This document shows positions 57,112-64,000 of a stretch of 64,000 bases of DNA, one piece after another. Source of the stretch: Metarhizium brunneum. Its lineage: Eukaryota; Ascomycota; Sordariomycetes; Hypocreales; Clavicipitaceae. Below the pieces are notes generated by a model. That model searched no databases. It was not told the origin of the DNA and saw only the letters and a program-made list of their open reading frames with translations. Location of the stretch: the NCBI RefSeq assembly GCF_013426205.1, contig NC_089423.1, positions 1,922,001-1,986,000 on the forward strand. Reading direction: 5' to 3'. Both the position numbers and the translations under genes were made by a program. The number at the start of each line of letters is the position of its first letter. The first letter of the stretch is position 1.

Positions 57112-59553
57112 ATGGTACCACAGTCTAAGAAGCGCAAGGTTTCGCCGACCACTGGGCCTGAACCGAAGCGAAACAAGAACTTGCAAAAGGCAGGCACCCG
57201 ACCGAAAGCACATGCGAAGACGAGCGGAAAGTTCAAGAACAAGACGAAACCTACTCCGGTTGGACGTGCCGTACTCGATCCCTCGGCCCTGGCATGGGAA
57301 TCAGTGGGTGAAGATTTTGGCGGACTTCAGGTCCTCTCTGGCGTGGACGTGGTGAAGAATGGCGAAGCAGTCCAGTTCGTCGTGAAGAGCGATAAAACGA
57401 ACAGTCAGCCCGTAGTGTCCGATAGCGAAGATGAAGAGGAGTCTTTTGAAGGGTTTGGCGACGACATTGTGGCGCGCGAGCCTGTCGATTCCGGCGAAGC
57501 TGGCGATTCTCAAGATAGCTTGGAGGGCGAGAAATCTCAAGAAACGATTTCAGCAGTCAAGCAGGGCAAGGCCAGCAAGACCCAAAAGGGGCAACAACAA
57601 AGCGACAACGGCACGCAGAAGAAATCCAAACAACAGAAGATTGCCGACAAAAAGCTACAAAAGTCCGCTTCACATGGGGCCGGCAACGAGTTCCTGGCGC
57701 TGGCAGCAATGGCGGACGAAGAAGCCGAAACCGACGACCTCGACATGGGCGACTGGGTGGCGTTGAATTTGTCGCCCAACTTGGTGTCGGCGATTGCAAA
57801 GTTGGGATTCTCGAAGCCGACTGCCATTCAAGAAAAGTCGATACCGGAAATTATTGCCGGCGGAGATGTGATTGGTAAAGCGCAGACTGGTTCCGGAAAA
57901 ACACTGGCTTTTGGTATTCCCATTGTCGAAAAATGGCTGGACACGCATGAGGAGCAAGAAGACCAGGCGGGGGATGATGATGACCAGCCGAACAAGAAGA
58001 ACAGGGAAGGTCCCATGGCTGTGATTCTCAGCCCGACAAGAGAATTAGCTAAGCAGATTGGTGATCACATTAAAGCCGTATGCGACGGGCTTCCCGCATC
58101 TCCATATATTTGCGTTGTTACCGGAGGCTTGAGTATTCAGAAGCAACAACGACAGTTGGAGAAGGCAGATATCGTGATTGGTACCCCAGGTCGCTTGTGG
58201 GAGGTGCTTGATGGAGATGCAAAGCTCCAAGAACAGTTTACTCGAATCAAGTTCTTGGTGGTCGATGAGGCGGATAGGCTTTTCAAAGTCGGACAGTTCA
58301 AGGAGGCGGAAGATATTATTGGCGCCTTGGATAGAGAGAACCCCGAAGAGAATGGATACTCTGACACTTCTGATGCAGAAGATGAAACCAGGGAGCGGCA
58401 AACGTTGGTATTTTCGGCTACTTTTGACAAGAACTTGCAGACAAAACTCGCAGGCAAGGGCAAGAGTGCCAAAACTGGGAGTGACGAGGAAAAGATGGCG
58501 TATCTCATGAAGTGTCTCAAGTTCCGGGGCGAGCCCAAGTTCATCGATGTCAATCCTGTGAGCCAGATGGCGGATAATCTTCGCGAGGGTCTGATTGAGT
58601 GCGGAGCGATGGAAAAGGTGAGTCCGAGGTTCTGGAGGGCGAGCCATCGAGAAGCTGACTTTCCGGGTTTGCAGGATCTCTATCTATATACAGTGCTCTT
58701 ATTAAACCCCGGCCGTCGAACACTGGTTTTTACTAATTCCATTTCCGCCGTTCGCCGAATCACCCCCCTCCTCCAGCACCTCAACCAAAACGCACTGCCC
58801 TTGCACTCACAAATGATCCAAAAGGCTCGCCTGCGGTCCCTGGAAAAGTTCACCGCAGCACGAAACACCATTCTCGTAGCTACCGATGTTGCTGCGCGAG
58901 GTCTCGATATCAAGGAAGTGGACCAGGTTATTCACTATCACGTCCCGCGTGCCGCAGACACTTACGTCCATCGCTCGGGCCGCACAGCCCGCGCCGACCG
59001 CAGCGGTGTCAGCATCATCCTCTGCTCGCCGGATGAAGTCCTCCCGACCAGAAGACTTGCCAGTAAAGTCCACGCCGAGCGAGCCTCATCTGGCAAGAAA
59101 CAGCACATCATTGAGAGCCTGCCCATCGACCGGAAGATTGCCTCTCGTCTTAAACCACGCTTGGATCTGGCCAAGAAAATCACAGATGCAATCTTGGCCA
59201 AGGAAAAGGCCCACAGCAACGATGCTTGGCTCCGCAACGCGGCCGAGGAGCTCGGTGTGGAATATGACTCTGAGGAATTCGAGGCCACCGAGTCGAGTGG
59301 TTGGGGTGGAGGCAGCAGAGGCGGCGGTCGACGGAGGAAGGAGAAGGAGGCGAAGGCTTTGACCAAGGCGGAGATGGGTGTACTAAAGGCTCAGCTGAGG
59401 CAAGAGTTGAGTCAGAGGGTGAATTTGGGCGTGAGCGAACGGTACATTACAGGCGGCAGAGTAGATGTTGCGCAGCTGTTGAAGGAGAGGGATAATTCGG
59501 TACGCGGCATCTTCTTGGGCGGTGATAATTTGGGACTGGGTCTGGGCCTGTGA
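57112..59553 (+). CDS. mak5: DEAD-box RNA helicase Mak5 (DDX24), 60S ribosome assembly
   Basis: Exons 57112..58617 and 58675..59553 give 794 residues. The 57-nt intron has a CTGAC branch site and TTTGCAG acceptor, but it is a multiple of three without a stop, so it can also be read through as 19 extra codons. The basic N-terminus is nucleolar-like (MVPQSKKRKVSP.. KPKRNKNLQKAG). Helicase motifs: Q motif GFSKPTAIQEKSIP, I AQTGSGKT (about 256), Ia PTRELAKQI, Ib TPGRLWEVL, II VDEAD (384-388), III FSATF, IV RTLVFTNS, V VATDVAARGLDI and VI HRSGRTARA. WESVGEDFGGLQVLSGVDVV upstream of the core is a Mak5 hallmark. Mak5 is an ATP-dependent helicase for assembly of early 60S pre-ribosomes. Confidence 0.96.
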   Translation: MVPQSKKRKVSPTTGPEPKRNKNLQKAGTRPKAHAKTSGKFKNKTKPTPVGRAVLDPSALAWESVGEDFGGLQVLSGVDVVKNGEAVQFVVKSDKTNSQPVVSDSEDEEESFEGFGDDIVAREPVDSGEAGDSQDSLEGEKSQETISAVKQGKASKTQKGQQQSDNGTQKKSKQQKIADKKLQKSASHGAGNEFLALAAMADEEAETDDLDMGDWVALNLSPNLVSAIAKLGFSKPTAIQEKSIPEIIAGGDVIGKAQTGSGKTLAFGIPIVEKWLDTHEEQEDQAGDDDDQPNKKNREGPMAVILSPTRELAKQIGDHIKAVCDGLPASPYICVVTGGLSIQKQQRQLEKADIVIGTPGRLWEVLDGDAKLQEQFTRIKFLVVDEADRLFKVGQFKEAEDIIGALDRENPEENGYSDTSDAEDETRERQTLVFSATFDKNLQTKLAGKGKSAKTGSDEEKMAYLMKCLKFRGEPKFIDVNPVSQMADNLREGLIECGAMEKVSPRFWRASHREADFPGLQDLYLYTVLLLNPGRRTLVFTNSISAVRRITPLLQHLNQNALPLHSQMIQKARLRSLEKFTAARNTILVATDVAARGLDIKEVDQVIHYHVPRAADTYVHRSGRTARADRSGVSIILCSPDEVLPTRRLASKVHAERASSGKKQHIIESLPIDRKIASRLKPRLDLAKKITDAILAKEKAHSNDAWLRNAAEELGVEYDSEEFEATESSGWGGGSRGGGRRRKEKEAKALTKAEMGVLKAQLRQELSQRVNLGVSERYITGGRVDVAQLLKERDNSVRGIFLGGDNLGLGLGL

Positions 59554-59728
59554 AGGGGCTTTTATGGATGCATATAGAGCAAGCATAGACTTGAATACAT
59601 GTCTAATATGGACTTGACATTTACTTTATTCCACATGTCCCGGCTCTTCAGAAATGTGTCCATTCACCTAGTGACGAGTGAAAATAGAATATAGTAATTA
59701 CAGTTCGCCAACCTAGAGCACGAATTGT

Positions 59729-62166
59729 TTATAGCTCTACCTCTTCTTCGTGGTGATTAGCGTCCGTGGAGAGAAGAGAGATCGGTACCCAAGCACCGCC
59801 TTCATTTGTATTGCTTAACATGGCCTTATACGCATCTCGTCGTAGAGCAGAGCCGCCTAGGGATGAAACAGAGTCGATAGCTATGCCTGCCATTTGTGAG
59901 TCTGTCCTGGCGCTGTCCTGGCTGCATTCGCTGGGATCGTCCAGCTCTTGATATGGTCGTTTTCGTGCCGCTGTGCTGGACTTCTCGCCGCGCTCTGCCT
60001 CATGTTGTGATGGCGAAACATGATCCTCACCTGTACGTGCCTTCGAGTGAAGGTTTGAATATATGGAATTTACTGAACTAGGCTCCTCAGATGATGAAGC
60101 ATGTGCCGGATGGCAAGTTTGTGCCTGCGCACCTTCTACCAAGGCATTCGGCAGCTGTGGTCGGCTGAGGACTGCCTGTTCTTGTATGCGTTTGCTTTGT
60201 GGAGTGACTTCGAAACTGGTATCGCACTGGCTATCAACCATTGGTGTCCTTAGTTCACGAGATCTTTTCTCGTGTTCCTGGGCAATCAACGGCGCCATTT
60301 GCTTGTCGTGTTCAAATATTTGCTTCGAGCAATATTTACCAAACAGAGACTCCACGGTTACTGCTGCACGCGTTAGCAGAGTCTGCAAAACTGCGAAAAT
60401 TGCGGCGCTTGACTTACTTTTCTCTATCCATTGCTTGTCTACCGTGCATGGCCAAATATCCTTTGGACTGAACACCTTGACTAGTTCACACAGTTCTCCA
60501 TAGGGAGAGTGCCTCGCAAAGGGAAACAGGATAACCCTGGGGAGACTATCAGATCGTTCATTAACAGGCGTTTTCGCCACGCCAGTCTTGCTGGACAATC
60601 TGTTGGCAAGAGACTGTATCAGAGAGCTCATGTCCGCAGTGAGATTTTCGCTAAATTCTTCAATGGACATGTTCAATGCGAAATCCCGGCCGCTTGAAGA
60701 CATGCTTGCCAACATAGCCCTTATGTCTTTCCTTGTTTCAGAATCGACCTGATTCCAAGCTGGCAGTCTGGACAATTTAGCCGCACGAGTCAGAGGTGGA
60801 CAAGTGGAACGACTTACGACTCTAATAATGCATAAACGTCTTCGTGAGTAATGCAGTCGAATTCAGCTTCCCGAGACAGATCAGTTCCCCCGCCTCCAAC
60901 ACCCTTCTCCATCATGCTCTCACCCCCTGGGAGTCGACAGACTACTGGTCGAATCGAAACGACTGAGGGGTGTTTGGCGACAGAACACATATTCGCCTTC
61001 TCACAGCTATGTATTCGGACACTGGTATCCGAGGTGAGGCAACCTAAATGCTGGGTATTTCCGCACATGTGGCCTGTCAAAACCGCAGCACCTGCTGCGA
61101 GGTGAAATTCTGGAGAAAAGGGTTGATTAGAGGAACGACTCTTGAGGGAATTAAATATTCGCAGCTTATAGTCGTCGACATGAATCTTTAGAATAGTCAG
61201 AAAACGTTTTGTATGGAAATTTGGAATTGTACACACACGAGAGTTTAATGCTTTAGATAGGGCAATCCACACATCCTCATAGCCAAAGGTCCATGCTTGG
61301 AAGTGGAAGACGGTGTCTTCCGGGTACCTTTGAACTTTTGCCAGAAGATCAGCTATGCCTTCAGATTTTGTTTGGAATGGAATATCTGCGAGGAATGAAG
61401 TGTCGAGGTATATCTTGTCGAGGGTCTTGAAACCGCATGTATACTCCAGGATGCCTGGATTCCGGGCAAGTGCATTGAGAAACCACGGTTCTGCACGAAT
61501 GTCACCCGTGTAGAGGATGGCTTTGCCTTGGCCTTCAATCACTGTTTTCTTGTATAAGCAAACGTCGGATAGGGATGGCGGTTGCTACGTACAGAACATG
61601 GTTGAGCCTGGGCAGTGGTTTGCGTCAAACAATGTGACTTGGATGTTAAGTCCATGGCGCAGCTCTATCACCGTTGGTGCTTCGAGAGGAAGTGACTTCT
61701 GTTTTTTTGAAAAAAAGAGAATGTATCAGAAGGATGAGCGGGAATACGGGCGAATAAAACGATGATATCCATACTAGGACTTTCCGTAGGTGCTTATATG
61801 TTTGCTGTCTTGCCTCCAAAATGCCACAGGCATGGTTGATTCTGCATGTGTACCTTTCAAGTCGCAGCAGAATCTCTCGCGTTGCTTGAGAACAATATAC
61901 ACTTTACATGTTAGAATATTGAAGACTAGGCTTGTGAGGGCAATCTCCTACTAACAAAGGGGAGCGCAATGTTTCCAGTCCGGCTAGGTGGTCGCTATGG
62001 ACGTGGCTTAGGAAACATGCCAAGGGTGGAGGCTGATCCGGCTGTCGTCTGAAGAAGTCGACTGGTAAGATATTAAAACCATATTGAAGATGAAATCCAG
62101 CAATACGCCAAAAGACTTACTTCGTATTTCTGGAAATTCGGCCACAATTCCGTCAAATGTCGACAT
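59729..62166 (-). CDS. Artemis/SNM1-type metallo-beta-lactamase DNA repair nuclease
   Basis: Seven exons on the reverse strand: 62166..62121, 62061..61956, 61901..61775, 61698..61593, 61541..60818, 60767..60418 and 60363..59729, total 698 codons, 697 residues. Junction phases all agree. Reading across them gives the metallo-beta-lactamase motif FLSHVHSDHLAGL (His35, His37, Asp39, His40), then VYCSQATREILLRLERY, the beta-CASP-type ILEARQQTYKHLRK, VTLFDANHCPGSTMF joined to LIEGQGKAILYTGDIRAEPWF, and YLDTSFL. Artemis/Pso2 enzymes open hairpins and trim DNA ends in double-strand break or crosslink repair. The 54-nt intron 60364-60417 (branch site GCTAAC) is a multiple of three and stopless. The carboxy 280 residues are Ser/Thr/Glu-rich and look disordered, as in Artemis. 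Nuclear. Confidence 0.9.
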
Positions 62167-62700
62167 GATGATTTGTGCCTTGGACTGCTCAGCTGTACCT
62201 GTCGTGCACTTGTGGTGCGCAAAAGTCGTCAAAGTGACAGGCTAATCATGTACACTTCTTGGACTTAGTCTCGGCACTTCGTGCAGATGTGTTCGCAGTC
62301 AATTAGTGACAGCCATGAGATAAAAGTAGCAGGCCAACGCCGTCGTGAATCTGGACCAGTTTGCGATGTTCACGATGGATACTTGGTACTTAGTAGTCTA
62401 CTAGATATATATGGTACTGTGTGAGTTGCGATACTACTACTGTGTCGCGCCGCCACCCACAATTCACGAGCAAGGATATGCACAAGTTAGAAATCAGGAT
62501 TGTATGTATGTATACTGATAACTATAGTTCAATTGAATTCTTTTCGTATCCTTACTCCAAAGGAAAACAAATGCATCGCAAAATAAGTCAACTTTCTAAG
62601 TACAGATCAAATTCGAAGCAAATGAAGACGCGCTAACACTTCTCGAACATATTTACGACTTCTCCACCATGTTTATGACTTCTCGATGTTTTCAACGCTT
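62167..62700. other. Intergenic between Artemis-like and isocyanide synthase genes
   Basis: About 530 bp: promoter of the Artemis-like gene and 3' flank of the gene at the right edge. No other feature. Confidence 0.5.
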
Positions 62701-64000
62701 CTAGTCAAAGTGGATTCGCCAGAGCTCCCGATCGCTTCCAGCGGTGAAGTCGCTTCGCGTGTGCATCATCAAGATGTTGTCGCTCACAACCAGGTCACCC
62801 TTCTCCCAAATGTGGTAGTATGCAACTCGCCTGTCGTGAAGCGTGGCGTCAATGGCTTCACAAATGGCCTGGTTGCTCGCTTCATCATGGTCGTCGAGGG
62901 TGACCAGGGTAGCCTCGAACTGCGTCTTGGTCTGCGGCCATGGCTCGTGATATCGGAGGCATGGCTTGCCCGTCGTAGGATGAGAAATAACCAACGGAAG
63001 CCCCTTCAGCTTGGTTGCGTCGAAGGAGGATGTCGAGACTGCCCACGTCTTCTTCGCGAGGTCCTCCACCGTCAGCCACTTGGGCAGATACTTGAAGAAC
63101 ATGGTTGACGAGGAGAACAATGTGAAGCCAGTGTCCCTGGGGGAGGAGGTGGCGCCAACGAAAAACTGGAAGCTATGGAGTTGTCAGCTACTTATCTCAG
63201 ACCGCTATACTTGGGAAAATTCAACAACTTACTGGGGAGGAACGGAGACGCAAACTTCTTCGCCCTTGTCATTGACCTGTGTGGCGGTCTTGAAAAGTCC
63301 ATCGTAGTGGAATGGCATCCACTCGGCCGAAAGGACGTTGTTGAGGCCGCGAGTGTCTGTGCCTTGGTCCTTGACCTCAAGAACAAGCCCAAATTTCCAT
63401 GGCAGAGGCTCACCAAACTCCTTGGACTTCTCGATGAAAGCCTCTTTCTTGGGATTCTTGAAGAATCCACGCATGATAACTGGAGAGCTGATCTCAGACA
63501 ATGATCGAACCTTCTTCGCATCAACGTCATTGATGGTCAAGGAACCCGGCCCAGCGGCTGGCTTCAACAACCAACCACTTGGATATATCGGCTCGAAAGT
63601 CACACCACCCTTCTCAGTGCCCCAAGAAAAGAGATCCGACTTTTCACGATAATAGCTAGGGTGTCCATTCTCCAAGACCAACTCGTACGTTTCGTCCTTT
63701 TCGAAATCGGATCGCATACCAGAGACCACCGTACCATCGAGCTTGTAACCAACGGTGCAGTGCCATGGCGTTGTGAACATGGTGGTGGTGGGAAGCAGGC
63801 TGACTGAGAGTTTGTTGGCACCAGTGGAAGGATGAATCGACAGACGAACATGGTCCTTGTACTTTTGTCGAACAGCGCTTGCAAATGCCTTTCCGAATTG
63901 TTAGTCAACGTGCACCGAAAACCCAGTGGTCCGAGGTTGATGAAAAAAAACTCACATCTCCGCGATACATCATTTGTTTTGCGATATACTCGATTCCGCG
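62701..64000 (-). CDS. Isocyanide synthase (DIT1/PvcA) - Fe(II)/2OG dioxygenase fusion, 3' part
   Basis: Three exons are visible: from beyond 64000 to 63956, 63888..63233, and 63172..62701. They join in phase into 390 residues plus stop; the 5' part lies outside. The first visible residues end the DIT1/PvcA-type isocyanide synthase domain: RGIEYIAKQMMYRGD-AFASAVRQKY, RLSIHPSTGANKLSVSLLP, TPWHCTVGY and LENGHPSYYREKSDLFSW. The rest is a TauD/TfdA-like dioxygenase: iron motif FHYDG (HxD), distal His in ILMMHTRSDF, and the 2-oxoglutarate Arg in RELWRIHFD. PvcA-type enzymes turn an amino acid carbon chain plus ribulose-5-phosphate into an isonitrile, and the dioxygenase tailors or desaturates it. 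This domain order is that of fungal ICS fusions such as XanB/IcsA-type proteins. It suggests an isonitrile cluster beyond the right edge. Confidence 0.85.

Overview
The window is nuclear DNA of a filamentous ascomycete, most likely a Sordariomycete near the Hypocreales. Evidence: short GT..AG introns (about 50-100 nt) with CTAAC/CTGAC-type branch sites, Kozak-like starts, one-sided fungal gene families (Pex11C, a NACHT_N domain protein, an Hce2/Ecp2-type secreted protein, a GT15 mannosyltransferase, an isocyanide synthase-dioxygenase fusion) and intergenic DNA peppered with TACTCCGTA-type palindromes. I found no operon-like structure, tRNA, 5S rRNA or intact transposon. Taxonomic placement is inference.

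Layout. 0-16 kb: a gene running off the left edge (-); a GDP-mannose pyrophosphorylase A-type protein (+); a UDP-galactose-type nucleotide-sugar transporter (-); about 5 kb with no intact gene that carries the decayed remains of a NACHT-ankyrin (NLR-like) gene; a GT15 mannosyltransferase (-) with an in-frame stop or a very short intron; and the histone chaperone Hir1 (-). Three of the first genes act in glycosylation. 16-31 kb is a housekeeping block: amidoligase-fold protein (+), Rad26/CSB-like SNF2 ATPase (+), the divergent ribosomal pair uS11/S14 (-) and uL30/L7 (+), mitochondrial Isa2 (-), and eIF3c (+). The second L7 intron contains a probable C/D snoRNA whose guide matches the conserved 25S rRNA segment GACCCGAAAG. 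The L7/S14 promoter contains a telomere-like CCTAACCCTA box.

31-48 kb is accessory and more variable: an interstitial (TTAGGG)3 tract, GC-rich pex11C (+), a hemerythrin-like HHE protein (-), a stand-alone NACHT_N protein (-), an Hce2-type small secreted protein (+), and a membrane-anchored coiled-coil protein with 27-bp coding repeats (-). Then comes a 7-kb gene desert with microsatellites and clustered palindromes, ending at an orphan 212-residue protein (+). 50-62 kb returns to housekeeping: the nuclear-basket protein Mlp1/TPR (+), the helicase Mak5 (+) and an Artemis/SNM1-type DNA repair nuclease (-). The right edge cuts an isocyanide synthase-Fe/2OG dioxygenase fusion gene (-), which probably marks the start of a specialised-metabolite locus lying beyond the window.

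Exon boundaries were deduced by eye from splice signals, reading phase and family similarity recalled from general knowledge. No database search was run.
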